NCBI RefSeq assembly: GCF_016863655.1
Contig: NZ_BOPH01000084.1
Span: 1 to 64,000 of the forward strand
Direction of reading: 5' to 3'
DNA: 64,000 nucleotides
Origin: Virgisporangium ochraceum
GTDB taxonomy: Bacteria > Actinomycetota > Actinomycetes > Mycobacteriales > Micromonosporaceae
Shown here: piece by piece, positions 52,006 through 60,562 of the stretch
Position numbering within the stretch: the first letter of the stretch is position 1
Layout of the letters: every line of letters starts with the position of its first letter
Notes under the pieces: model-generated
Told to the model about the DNA's origin: nothing
Seen by the model: the letters and a program-made list of their open reading frames with translations, nothing else
The model's database searches: none
Program-made: the position numbers and the translations under genes

Positions 52006-53151
52006 ATGAGCGACCGGGACACCGTGCGGACGATCGACCAGGGTGCGCCACCGACGCGGTACGCCCGCGGCTGGCACTGCCTCGGCCTCGCCGACACCTA
52101 CCGCACCGGGGGGCCGCACGCGGTCGAGGCGTTCGGCACCAAGCTGGTCGTCTTCGCCGACTCGAAGGGCGACCTGCACGTGCTCGACGCGTTCTGCCGC
52201 CACATGGGCGGCGACCTGAGCATGGGCACCGTCAAGGGCGACCAGGTCGCCTGCCCGTTCCACGACTGGCGCTGGGGCGGCGACGGGCGCTGCGCGCAGG
52301 TGCCGTACGCGCACCGCGTCCCGCCACGGGCCCGCACGCGGTCATGGCGCACGCTGGAGGAGAACCGGCAGCTGTTCGTCTGGAACGACCCGCAGGGCGC
52401 GCCGCCGCCGGCCGACGTCGTCATCCCGCGCATCGACGGCGCGTTCTCCGGCGAGTGGAGCGACTGGACCTGGGACTCGGTGCGCATCGAGGGCGCCAAC
52501 TGCCGCGAGGTCGTCGACAACGTCGTCGACATGGCGCACTTCTTCTACATCCACTTCGCGTTCCCGACCCGGTTCAAGAACGTGCTCGAAGGGCACATCG
52601 CGTCGCAGTACCTGGAGACCCGCGCGCGTCCCGACATGGTCGGCGCGTCGGCCTACACCGCGAGCACCGACATCACGCTACGCTCCGACGCGTCGTACTT
52701 CGGGCCGTCATACATGATCGACTATTTGTGGCACGACTACCACGGCATGACCGTCGAGTCCGTCCTCATCAACTGCCACTACCCGGTGACACCGACGTCG
52801 TTCGTGCTGCAGTGGGGCATCATCGTCAAGACGCTGCCCGGCCTCGACGCCGAGACGGCCGACAAGGTAGCGCGCAAGATGGCCAAGGGCATCGGCGTCG
52901 GCTTCCTGCAGGACGTGGAGATCTGGAAGCACAAGAGCCGCATCGACAACCCGCTCCTGTGCGCCGAGGACGGCCCCGTGTACCAGCTCCGCCGCTGGTA
53001 CGACCAGTTCTACGTCGACGTCGACGACATCACCGAGGACATGGTGGCCCGCTACGAGTTCGAGGTCGACACCAGCCGCGCCATCGAGGCGTGGGAGGTC
53101 GAGGTCGCCGAGAACCTCGCCCGCAAGCGGGCCGCGGCAGAACAGTCATGA
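52006..53151 (+). CDS. kshA: 3-Ketosteroid 9alpha-hydroxylase oxygenase KshA
   Basis: A 381-residue Rieske oxygenase. The Rieske [2Fe-2S] ligands are Cys64, His66 (FCRHMGGDL), Cys83 and His86 (CPFHDWRW). The mononuclear iron ligands include His178 and His183 (MAHFFYIHF). It 9alpha-hydroxylates AD or ADD, or their CoA forms, so that ring B opens with KstD activity. ATG follows GGGAGGGG. It shares the operator at 51973 with hsaA. Translation products of the next two genes, including the reductase KshB, are likely made from the same mRNA. Confidence 0.94.
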   Translation: MSDRDTVRTIDQGAPPTRYARGWHCLGLADTYRTGGPHAVEAFGTKLVVFADSKGDLHVLDAFCRHMGGDLSMGTVKGDQVACPFHDWRWGGDGRCAQVPYAHRVPPRARTRSWRTLEENRQLFVWNDPQGAPPPADVVIPRIDGAFSGEWSDWTWDSVRIEGANCREVVDNVVDMAHFFYIHFAFPTRFKNVLEGHIASQYLETRARPDMVGASAYTASTDITLRSDASYFGPSYMIDYLWHDYHGMTVESVLINCHYPVTPTSFVLQWGIIVKTLPGLDAETADKVARKMAKGIGVGFLQDVEIWKHKSRIDNPLLCAEDGPVYQLRRWYDQFYVDVDDITEDMVARYEFEVDTSRAIEAWEVEVAENLARKRAAAEQS

Positions 53152-53161
53152 AGAGGCAGTC

Positions 53162-53449
53162 ATGAGCAGACCGGAGACGCTCGCCGACCAGCGGCTGTAT
53201 CTGGAGGACGGGCTGCGGCAGCTGGCCTGCCACGGCTGCGGGGCGCTGGTGCGGGTGAAGAAGACCAGCCCGCAGCACACCAGCATCCAGTGGAGCACGC
53301 GGGCGGTGCGCGAGTGCGCGGAGTTCGCCACCCGCGTCGCCCTCGGCGAGACCACGGCGCTGGTCGACGGCTGCACGACCCTGCGCGAGACCATCGAGCG
53401 GGCGGTGCGCGAAGGACGCCTGGAGGCGAAGGCCGCGAGCAGCGCATGA
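53162..53449 (+). CDS. Small CxxC protein between kshA and kshB
   Basis: A 95-residue soluble protein with CHGCG at 23-27 (Cys23, Cys26), further Cys52 and Cys71, and a helical C-terminus. It looks like a small zinc- or Fe-S-binding protein, but no known domain is obvious. It lies ten bases after kshA; the two starts share the repeated sequence GCAGTCATGA. The position suggests help with KshA cluster assembly or electron transfer, or simply an unknown conserved partner. I cannot name it. Confidence 0.65.
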   Translation: MSRPETLADQRLYLEDGLRQLACHGCGALVRVKKTSPQHTSIQWSTRAVRECAEFATRVALGETTALVDGCTTLRETIERAVREGRLEAKAASSA

Positions 53450-53519
53450 GCGAGCCTCGCGAGCGAATCATCAACTCAGGGCGTTGCGAATGGCTCGCGG
53501 AGCGAAGCGGAGCGATCGC
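53450..53519. repeat. Candidate intergenic palindrome-rich repeat before kshB
   Basis: The 70 bases between the small gene and kshB contain CTCGCGAG, a direct copy of GCATGAGCG at both ends and repeated GAGCGA words (GCGAGCGAATCATC, then GAGCGAAGCGGAGCGA). Similar strings occur between genes in other high-GC actinobacteria as I remember them, so it may be a dispersed element inserted in the operon. There is no ribosome site beyond GGAGCGA. Confidence 0.4.
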
Positions 53520-54560
53520 ATGAGCGCCCGCCAGCCGTACCACAGCGTGCCGGTCAAGGACGTCGTCGTGGAGACCGCCGACGCCGTGTCGCTGGTGCTG
53601 GCCGTGCCGCCGGAGCTGGAGGGCGCGTTCGCCTACCGGCCCGGGCAGTTCCTCACGGTCCGGGTGCCGCACGCCGACGGCGGCTCGGTGGCCCGGTGCT
53701 ACTCGCTGTCGAGCACGCCCGGCATCGACGAGCACCTGAAGATCACCGTGAAGCGGGTCGTCGACGGGCACGCGTCGAACTGGATCTGCGACACCCTCAC
53801 CCCCGGCGCCGTCCTCGACGTGCTGCCGCCCGCTGGCCTGTTCACTCCCTCCACAGTGGACGGTGACCTGCTCCTGCTCGCCGGCGGCAGCGGCATCACG
53901 CCCGTCATGTCGATCCTCAAGGCGGCCCTCGCGGGCGGCACCGGTCACCTCGCGCTCGTGTACGCCAACCGCGACGCCGGGTCGGTGATCTTCCGGGACG
54001 AGCTGCAGCGCCTCGAGACCCGCCACCCCGACCGGCTGCGGGTGGTGCACTGGTTCGACGCGGCGCAGGGCCCGCCCACGGCCGCCGGCCTGGGTCCCGT
54101 GCTGCGCCTGTACGCCGACCGCGACGTGTACATCTGCGGCCCGGAGGCGTTCCTGACCGTGGCCCGCGCGGCGCTGTCCGACCTGTCCGTACCCGGCCGG
54201 AGGATCCACGTGGAGCGCTTCTCGTCGTTGCTGGAGAACCCGTTCGAGCCGGTGGCCCCCGTGGAGGCCGCCGGGGGTACGGACCACACCGCCGAGGTCA
54301 CCATCGACGGGCAGACCCACACGCTGCCGTGGCCGGCGAAGAAGCGGCTGCTCGACGTCATCATCGACGCCGGCCTCAACCCGCCGTACTCGTGCCGGCA
54401 GGGCATCTGCGGCGCGTGCGCGTGCCGCATCCTCGACGGCGAGGTCGAGCTGGTGAACAACGAGGTGCTCGAGGAGGAGGACTTCGCCGACGGCTACACG
54501 CTGGCGTGCCAGGCGCTCCCGGTCACCGGCACCGTGACCGTCACCTACTCTCCCGAGTGA
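53520..54560 (+). CDS. kshB: 3-Ketosteroid 9alpha-hydroxylase reductase KshB
   Basis: A 346-residue FNR-type reductase with a C-terminal plant-type ferredoxin domain. RCYSLSS (about 59-65) binds [13 protein letters not shown] (about 122-131) is the NAD loop, and the [2Fe-2S] cysteines are Cys292, Cys297, Cys300 and one near 330. It passes electrons from NADH to KshA. ATG at 53520 is preceded by GGAGCGA; the open frame begins 12 codons earlier inside the repeat. Its end overlaps hsaF on the other strand by 20 bases. Confidence 0.93.
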   Translation: MSARQPYHSVPVKDVVVETADAVSLVLAVPPELEGAFAYRPGQFLTVRVPHADGGSVARCYSLSSTPGIDEHLKITVKRVVDGHASNWICDTLTPGAVLDVLPPAGLFTPSTVDGDLLLLAGGSGITPVMSILKAALAGGTGHLALVYANRDAGSVIFRDELQRLETRHPDRLRVVHWFDAAQGPPTAAGLGPVLRLYADRDVYICGPEAFLTVARAALSDLSVPGRRIHVERFSSLLENPFEPVAPVEAAGGTDHTAEVTIDGQTHTLPWPAKKRLLDVIIDAGLNPPYSCRQGICGACACRILDGEVELVNNEVLEEEDFADGYTLACQALPVTGTVTVTYSPE

Positions 54561-55575
54561 GCTCGAGCGCGATGTCGATCAGCTGGTCCTCCTGGCCGCC
54601 GACGAGCCGCCGCTGCCCGGCCCGCACGAGGATCTCCGCGCCCGACACCTTGTACCGCTCGGCGACCGTGTACGCGTGCTTGAGGAAGCTGGAGTACACG
54701 CCCGCGTAGCCCATGATGAGCGCCATCCGGTCGAGGAGGCACTCGTCGGGCATGGTCGGGCGCACCACGTCCTCCGCGGCGTCGACGATCGCGAAGAAGT
54801 CGACCCCCGTGCGGATGCCGAGCTTGTCGCACACGCCGACGAACGCCTCCACCGGCGTGTTGCCGGCGCCGGCGCCGAACCGCCGGGTGCTGCCGTCGAT
54901 CTGCGTCGCGCCGGCGCGGGCGGCCAGCACCGAGTTGGCGACGCCGAGGCCGAGGTTCTCGTGGCCGTGGAAGCCGACCTGCGCGTCGTCGCCGAGCTCC
55001 GCGACGAGCGCCGCGACCCGGTCGCCGACCTCGTCGAGCACCAGCGCGCCCGCGGAGTCGACCACGTAGACGCACTGGCAGCCGGCGTCGGCCATGACAC
55101 GCGCCTGCTTCGCCAACGCCTCCGGCGGCGACGAGTGCGCCATCATGAGGAACCCCACGGTCTCCAGGCCGCGTTCGCGGGCGAGGCCGAAGTGCTGCAC
55201 GGAGATGTCGGCCTCGGTGCAGTGGGTGGCGATGCGGCACACCGCGGCGCCGTTGTCGGCGGCGGCGAGGATGTCGTCCTTCACACCCACACCGGGCAGC
55301 ATGAGGAAGGCGATCCTGGACGCGCGTGCGGTCGCCACGGCGACCTTGATGAGCTCCTGTTCGGGCGTGTGGCTGAACCCGTAGGTGAACGAGGAGCCGC
55401 CGAGGCCGTCTCCGTGGGTCACCTCGATCACCGGGACCCCGGCGGCGTCGAGCGCCGCGACGACGGCCCCGACCTCGGCGGCGGTGAACTGGTGGCGCTT
55501 GGCGTGCGAGCCGTCGCGCAGCGACGAGTCGGTGATGCGCACGTCGAGGTCGGCGGAGAAGCGGCGGGGAAGCAT
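54541..55575 (-). CDS. hsaF: 4-Hydroxy-2-oxohexanoate/valerate aldolase HsaF
   Basis: A 344-residue DRE-TIM class II pyruvate aldolase. The signature [16 protein letters not shown] is at 13-28, metal ligands include Asp18 and the HGHEN histidines, and [13 protein letters not shown] follows. It cleaves 4-hydroxy-2-oxohexanoate (and the valerate) to pyruvate and propanal or acetaldehyde, which HsaG takes up through a tunnel in the HsaF-HsaG complex. It is last in the operon KstD-like-hsaE-hsaG-hsaF. Confidence 0.94.
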   Translation of the reverse strand: MLPRRFSADLDVRITDSSLRDGSHAKRHQFTAAEVGAVVAALDAAGVPVIEVTHGDGLGGSSFTYGFSHTPEQELIKVAVATARASRIAFLMLPGVGVKDDILAAADNGAAVCRIATHCTEADISVQHFGLARERGLETVGFLMMAHSSPPEALAKQARVMADAGCQCVYVVDSAGALVLDEVGDRVAALVAELGDDAQVGFHGHENLGLGVANSVLAARAGATQIDGSTRRFGAGAGNTPVEAFVGVCDKLGIRTGVDFFAIVDAAEDVVRPTMPDECLLDRMALIMGYAGVYSSFLKHAYTVAERYKVSGAEILVRAGQRRLVGGQEDQLIDIALELTRESR

Positions 55576-55584
55576 GGGAGTCTC

Positions 55585-56454
55585 CTAGAGGGCGCGGGCC
55601 AGATCCTCGCCTACCCGGGTGGCGGCAGCGGTCATGATGTCGAGGTTGCCGGCGAAGCTCGGCAGGAAGTCGCCGGCGCCGGTCACCTCCACGAAGATGC
55701 CGACCCGCAGGCGGTCGCCGACGATGTCGAACTGCGGCTCGCTCGTCAGCCGGTACCCGGGCACGTACCGGGCGACGTCGGCGGCCATGCCGACCACCGA
55801 GGCCGCGATCGCGTCGGTGTCGGCGCCGGGGTCGACGGCGCAGAAGACAGTGTCGCGCATGGCCATCGGCGGGTCGGCCGGGTTCAGCACGATGATCGCC
55901 TTGCCGCGGCCGGCGCCGCCGAGGTCCTCGATGCCGCGGGCGGTGGTGCGGGTGAACTCGTCGATGTTCGCGCGCGTGCCGGGCCCGGCCGAGCGCGAGG
56001 CCACCGACGCGACGATCTCGGCGTAGCTCACCGGTGTCACCCGCGACACCGCGTACACCATCGGGATCGTCGCCTGCCCGCCGCACGTGATGAGGTTGAC
56101 GTTCGGCGCTCCGAGATGCTCGTGGAGGTTGACGAACGGCACCACCGCCGGGCCGACGGCCGCCGGGGTGAGGTCGACGGTCCGGATGCCCGCCTCCGCG
56201 TAGCGCGGCGCGTTCGCGCGGTGCACCGACGCCGACGTCGCCTCGAACACGAGGTCGGGCAGCGGATCCTGGGCCAGCAGCCAGTCGACACCGTCCACTG
56301 TGGTCGCCAGCCCCAGGTCGGCGGCGCGGCGCAGGCCCGGGCTCGCCGGGTCGATGCCCACCATCCACCGCGGCTCGACCACCTCCGAGCGCAGCAGCTT
56401 GTGCAGCAGGTCGGTGCCGATGTTCCCCGACCCGACGATCGCCGCCGTCACCAT
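55585..56454 (-). CDS. hsaG: Acylating acetaldehyde/propanal dehydrogenase HsaG
   Basis: A 289-residue CoA-acylating dehydrogenase ([20 protein letters not shown] site near the start; the thiol nucleophile is the Cys in [13 protein letters not shown], about 124). It converts propanal to propionyl-CoA or acetaldehyde to acetyl-CoA, completing breakdown of rings A/B-derived carbons. ATG at 56454 has GAGGGG five bases upstream; GTG at 56460 is possible. It is between hsaE and hsaF. Confidence 0.93.
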   Translation of the reverse strand: MVTAAIVGSGNIGTDLLHKLLRSEVVEPRWMVGIDPASPGLRRAADLGLATTVDGVDWLLAQDPLPDLVFEATSASVHRANAPRYAEAGIRTVDLTPAAVGPAVVPFVNLHEHLGAPNVNLITCGGQATIPMVYAVSRVTPVSYAEIVASVASRSAGPGTRANIDEFTRTTARGIEDLGGAGRGKAIIVLNPADPPMAMRDTVFCAVDPGADTDAIAASVVGMAADVARYVPGYRLTSEPQFDIVGDRLRVGIFVEVTGAGDFLPSFAGNLDIMTAAATRVGEDLARAL

Positions 56455-56463
56455 GAGCACCCC

Positions 56464-57240
56464 TCACACGAAGCTGATGGACACGTCGCCCAGACCGGTG
56501 AACGACGCGGTGAACGCGTCGCCGGGCCGCGCGTCGACCGCACGGGCGCACGCGCCCGGCAGGATCACGTGGCCGGCGCGCAGCCGCACCCCGAACCGGG
56601 CCACCGTGCGGGCCAGCCACGCGACCGCGGTGGCCGGATGCCCGAGCACCGCGTCGGACCGGCCGCGCGCCACCTCCTCGTCGCCGCGCCGCAGCACGGC
56701 GTCGATCGCGCGGACGTCCACAGCGGACGGTGGGACGCGCGCGGCGCCGAGCACGAACCCGGCCGACGACGCGTTGTCGGCGATGGTGTCGGCGAGGCGG
56801 ATCCGCCAGTCGACGATCCGGCTGTCGATGAGCTCGATCGCCGGCGCGAACGCCTCGGTGGCTTTCAGGACGTCCTCCTCGGTGCAGCCGTCGCCGGGCA
56901 GGTCGCGGCCGAGGACGAACCCCACCTCGACCTCGACGCGCGGGTAGCAGTACCGCGCCGCCTCGACCGGAACGCGTTCGTCCACCCGCATGTCGGCCAG
57001 CAGGTGCCCGTAGTCGGGCTCGTCGACGCCCATCATCTGCTGCATCGCCAGCGACGACAGCCCCACCTTGTGGCCGACCACGGGTCCGGTCCGGCGGCGG
57101 ATGTTGTGGAGCTGGATGCGGTACGCGTCGGCCGCGTCGAGCTTCGGGTATTCGTCGGTGATGGGCCGGACCGGCGTGCGGTCGCGCTCGGCGGCCCACA
57201 GCCGGTCGGCCACTGTGGACAGTTCAGTGTCCGTGAGCAT
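56464..57240 (-). CDS. hsaE: 2-Hydroxyhexa-2,4-dienoate hydratase HsaE
   Basis: A 258-residue MhpD-type hydratase (VVGHKVGLSSLAMQQMMGVDEPDYGHL, RVEVEVGFVLGRDL with the metal-binding glutamates, ELIDSRIVDWRI). It adds water to 2-hydroxyhexa-2,4-dienoate from HsaD, giving the substrate of HsaF. ATG at 57240 lies 17 bases inside the end of the upstream KstD-like gene, so the two are coupled. Confidence 0.93.
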   Translation of the reverse strand: MLTDTELSTVADRLWAAERDRTPVRPITDEYPKLDAADAYRIQLHNIRRRTGPVVGHKVGLSSLAMQQMMGVDEPDYGHLLADMRVDERVPVEAARYCYPRVEVEVGFVLGRDLPGDGCTEEDVLKATEAFAPAIELIDSRIVDWRIRLADTIADNASSAGFVLGAARVPPSAVDVRAIDAVLRRGDEEVARGRSDAVLGHPATAVAWLARTVARFGVRLRAGHVILPGACARAVDARPGDAFTASFTGLGDVSISFV

Positions 57241-58861
57241 CCGGGGCTCCCAGCTGACGCCCGGCCCGGCGGCCGGAGAACACGCAGTCGGCGAGCGACA
57301 GCCCGCTGACGTAGGAGTTCGAGCACACGCCCACCGCGTTGCGCCCGGCGGCGTAGAGCCCGCGGATCACGGTGCCGTCGGCGCGACGCACCTGCCCGGT
57401 CTCCTCGTCGACCATCAGCCCACCGAGGGTGAGCATCGGCGCCGGCTGGGCCATCCGGTTGCGGATGGAGCAGTCGATGAGCGAGTACGGCGGGTGTTCC
57501 AGCGCCCGCACGAACTCCGGCGCCTTGCCCGCCGGGTCGGGCTCACCGGCAGCCGCCGCCCCGTTGTACGCCTTCACGGTGAGCGCGAGCGCGTCGGCGT
57601 CGACGCCGACCTTCGCGGCGACCGCGCTCAGCGTCGGCGCGCTCACCCGGTCGACCGACAGCAGTGACCACGCCTGCAGCCGTTGGAACCACAGGGTCTG
57701 TGCGCGGATCTGCCGCCGCGCCTCGGCCAGGACGGTGCTGTCGACCAGCAGCCACGCCTTCGCGCCGTCGCTGTGCAGCACGGCGTCGCCGATCGTCGCG
57801 CCGTAGCGGGACTCGTCGCAGATCCGCCGCCCCGCCCGGTCGACCAGCACGCCGTGCAGCAGCGCCGCCGGCGGCGTGATGAACCGCCAGATCGTCAGCC
57901 GGTCGAGCCGGGCCGTCGCGGCGCCGGCGTCGACGCCGAGCCGGATGCCGCTGCCGTCGTCGCCCGGCGTTCCCAGCGGCAGGCCACCCCGGTACAGCGG
58001 CGCGTGCTCGCGCAGCATCGCGCGGTTGAACACGAACCCGCCGGCCGCGAGCACCACTCCCCGGGTGGCGGAAACCCTGATGGGACGGGCGTAGCGGCGC
58101 TCGATCGACGCGACCCGCTTGTGCAGCAGGCGGCCGAGGGCCGGCACGTACAGGCCCGGCTTCACCGAGTACCGGTGCAGCACGCGGTGCGCCAGGCGGG
58201 CCCACGCCGGCGCGTCGCGCAACGTGCTGGCCTCCACCCCGGTCACGCGGCCGGTGCCGTCGGTGAGCACCCGCACCGCGCTCGTCTGCGTGAGCACCCG
58301 CACCCCGCGCTCCCGGGCGGCGGCCGCGAGCCGCGCGTAGAACAGCTTCCCGGACGTGCCGTGGCCCCGGGTGCGGTGCCCGCGGGCGGCCGGCGGGGCG
58401 ACGTCACGGAAGGACAGTTCGCTGCCCGAGGCGTACAGGTAGTGGCGGTTCGTGGGGTACGAGGTCTTGTACGGGCACAGGCTCGGCTCGAACGGCACGC
58501 CACGCTCGGCCAGCCACGCGATCATGTCGACGCTGCCGGCGCTGAACCGGCGCAGCGTCTCCTCCGACACGGCGTCGCCGACCTCCTGCCGGAGGTAGTC
58601 GCGCATCGCCTCCGGGGTGTCGTGAACCCCGGCCGCCTCCTGGACCGCCGTTCCGCCGCCGGCATAGACCACGCCGCCCGACATCGCGCTCGCGCCACCG
58701 CCGGCGAACCGGTCGAGCACGAGCACGTCGGCGCCCGCCTCGCGGGCCTCGATGGCGGTGCAGGCACCCGCGGCGCCGAACCCGACGACGATGACATCCG
58801 CGGTGACGTCGGCAACATCCGTACGTTCGCTCAGGTCCTTGTCCACGTGCCCTCCATCCAT
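57224..58861 (-). CDS. KstD-like FAD-dependent 3-ketosteroid oxidoreductase
   Basis: A 545-residue flavoprotein of the fumarate reductase/KstD class. The FAD loop is VVGFGAAGA (25-33), with DRFAGGGASAMSGGVVYAGGG after it and a late GLYAAGRNAVGVCSNSYVSGLSLADCVFSGRRAG. It is clearly different from the authentic KstD encoded divergently at 58897. Possible roles are a 5alpha-ketosteroid 4(5)-dehydrogenase, a KstD acting on other steroids, or a reductase. ATG at 58861 lies 21 bases from the KstR site. It heads the hsaE-hsaG-hsaF operon, a place where M. tuberculosis has no such gene. Confidence 0.78.
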   Translation of the reverse strand: MDGGHVDKDLSERTDVADVTADVIVVGFGAAGACTAIEAREAGADVLVLDRFAGGGASAMSGGVVYAGGGTAVQEAAGVHDTPEAMRDYLRQEVGDAVSEETLRRFSAGSVDMIAWLAERGVPFEPSLCPYKTSYPTNRHYLYASGSELSFRDVAPPAARGHRTRGHGTSGKLFYARLAAAARERGVRVLTQTSAVRVLTDGTGRVTGVEASTLRDAPAWARLAHRVLHRYSVKPGLYVPALGRLLHKRVASIERRYARPIRVSATRGVVLAAGGFVFNRAMLREHAPLYRGGLPLGTPGDDGSGIRLGVDAGAATARLDRLTIWRFITPPAALLHGVLVDRAGRRICDESRYGATIGDAVLHSDGAKAWLLVDSTVLAEARRQIRAQTLWFQRLQAWSLLSVDRVSAPTLSAVAAKVGVDADALALTVKAYNGAAAAGEPDPAGKAPEFVRALEHPPYSLIDCSIRNRMAQPAPMLTLGGLMVDEETGQVRRADGTVIRGLYAAGRNAVGVCSNSYVSGLSLADCVFSGRRAGRQLGAPDAHGH

Positions 58862-58882
58862 TGATAGCGGCACCCGGAAAAC

Positions 58883-58896
58883 TATAACCTGTTCTA
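58883..58896. promoter_or_regulatory. KstR operator (TATAACCTGTTCTA)
   Basis: One mismatch from TAGAACnnGTTCTA. It ends directly before the kstD GTG at 58897 and lies 21 bases from the KstD-like start, so it must overlap both transcription starts. Confidence 0.88.
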
Positions 58897-60558
58897 GTGA
58901 GGGAGAACGAGAGCGACTTCGATGTCGTCGTGGTGGGGAGCGGTGCCGCCGGCATGACAGCCGCCCTCACCGCCGCGCACCACGGGCTCAGCGTCGTGGT
59001 GGTCGAGAAGGCCGACACGTTCGGCGGCTCGACCGCCCGCTCCGGCGGCGGCGTGTGGATCCCCGGCAACGAGGTGCTGCGTAGGGCCGGCGTCACCGAC
59101 AGCGCCGAGGAGGCCGAGACGTACCTCGCCCACGTGGTCGGCTCCGACGTGCCCACCGCGAGGCAGCGCGCGTTCCTGTCGCACGGTCCCGCGATGCTCT
59201 CGTTCGTGCTCGCCCACTCACCGGTGCGTTTCGCGTGGGTGCCCGGATACGCCGACTACTACCCCGAGGCGCCCGGCGGCCTCCCCGCCGGCCGCTCCAT
59301 CGAACCCCGGCCGCTCGACGCGCGCGTGCTCGGCGCCGAGCTGCGCCATCTCGCACCGCCGTACCTCGCGGTGCAGAGCAAGGTGACCGTCACCGCCCGC
59401 GACTACCGCTGGCTGAGCCTCGGCATGCGCCACCCGCGGGCCGCGATCGCCAGCGTGCGCGTCGCCGGCCGGCTGCTCCGGTCGAAGGCGTTGCGGCGGC
59501 GCACTCTCGGCCTCGGTCAGGCGCTCGCGGCCGGGCTGCGCGCCGGTCTCGCCGACGCGGGCGTCCCGGTCTGGTTGGGCACCCCGATGAGCGGCCTCGA
59601 ACTCGACGGCGACCGGGTGGTCGGCATCCGCGTCGACGGGCGCGTCATCAGGGCCCGGCGCGGGGTGCTGCTCGCCACCGGCGGGTTCGAGCACAACGGG
59701 GCGATGCGCCGGAAGTACCAGAGGGCGCCGATCGGTACGGAGTGGACGGTCGGTGCGCCCGGCAACGTCGGCGACGGCATCACCGCCGGCGAGGACGTCG
59801 GTGCCGCGCTCGACCTGATGGACGACGCCTGGTGGGGCCCGTCGGTTCCGTTGCCCCGCGGGCCGTTCTTCCTGCTGGCCGAGCGGAGCCTGCCCGGCTG
59901 CGTGCTGGTCAACGGCGCCGGCCGGCGCTACGTCAACGAGGCGGCCCCGTACGTCGACGTCGTGCACGCCATGTACGACAACCACTCCGACGAGGTGCCG
60001 CACGTGCCGTCGTGGCTCGTCTTCGACCAGCGTTACCGCGACCGGTACCTGTTCGCCGGCAAGTCTCCACGCCAGGCGTTGCCGCGAAGCTGGTACGAAT
60101 CCGGAATCCTCCAGCGCGCGTCATCTCTCGAAGGTCTTGCCGGGAAGACCCGGCTGCCGGCGACGGCCCTGACCGAGACGGTGACGCGGTTCAACCGGTA
60201 CGCGGAGACCGGCCACGACGAGGACTTCGCCAAGGGTGACTCGGCCTACGACCGCTACTACGGTGACCCGCGCAACCGCCCGAACCCGTGCCTCGGCGCG
60301 CTCGTGAATCCGCCGTTCTACGCGGTGCGGATCGTGCCCGGCGATCTGGGTACCAAGGGCGGGCTGCGCACCGACGAACGCGCGCGGGTGCTGCGCGCCG
60401 ACGGCATCCCGATCCCCGGGCTGTACGCGGCCGGCAACGCGAGCGCGGCGGTGATGGGGCACAGCTACGCCGGTGCGGGCGCGACGATCGGGCCCGCGAT
60501 GACGTTCGGATACGTTGCGGCGCTCGACCTCGCGACCGTCGAGGTCACGGCCGGCTGA
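58897..60558 (+). CDS. kstD: 3-Ketosteroid Delta1-dehydrogenase KstD
   Basis: A 553-residue flavoenzyme that matches KstD throughout (DVVVVGSGAAGMTAAL with the FAD loop at 14-19, EKADTFGGSTARSGGGVWIPGNEVL, VPGYADYYPEAPGG, late GLYAAGNASAAVMGHSYAGAGATIGPAMTFGY). It 1,2-dehydrogenates ring A of AD or 9OH-AD, which with KshA opens ring B. The GTG start touches the KstR operator and there is no room for a ribosome site. Because the FAD strand begins by residue 8, no later start will do, which suggests a leaderless transcript. It is convergent with ltp2, four bases apart. Confidence 0.94.
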   Translation: MRENESDFDVVVVGSGAAGMTAALTAAHHGLSVVVVEKADTFGGSTARSGGGVWIPGNEVLRRAGVTDSAEEAETYLAHVVGSDVPTARQRAFLSHGPAMLSFVLAHSPVRFAWVPGYADYYPEAPGGLPAGRSIEPRPLDARVLGAELRHLAPPYLAVQSKVTVTARDYRWLSLGMRHPRAAIASVRVAGRLLRSKALRRRTLGLGQALAAGLRAGLADAGVPVWLGTPMSGLELDGDRVVGIRVDGRVIRARRGVLLATGGFEHNGAMRRKYQRAPIGTEWTVGAPGNVGDGITAGEDVGAALDLMDDAWWGPSVPLPRGPFFLLAERSLPGCVLVNGAGRRYVNEAAPYVDVVHAMYDNHSDEVPHVPSWLVFDQRYRDRYLFAGKSPRQALPRSWYESGILQRASSLEGLAGKTRLPATALTETVTRFNRYAETGHDEDFAKGDSAYDRYYGDPRNRPNPCLGALVNPPFYAVRIVPGDLGTKGGLRTDERARVLRADGIPIPGLYAAGNASAAVMGHSYAGAGATIGPAMTFGYVAALDLATVEVTAG

Positions 60559-60562
60559 GGCG

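Noticed and set aside
56968-56981. KstR-like core AACGCGTT in hsaE
   Set aside because: Internal to a conserved coding region with no divergent or internal start nearby.
54545-57199. 884-codon minus-strand open frame across hsaF-hsaG-hsaE
   Set aside because: Arg/Gly/Ala-rich shadow of three well-supported genes in another frame.
57224-58861. Naming this gene kstD
   Set aside because: The true KstD sequence pattern is in the divergent gene at 58897; this one shares only the general flavoprotein fold.
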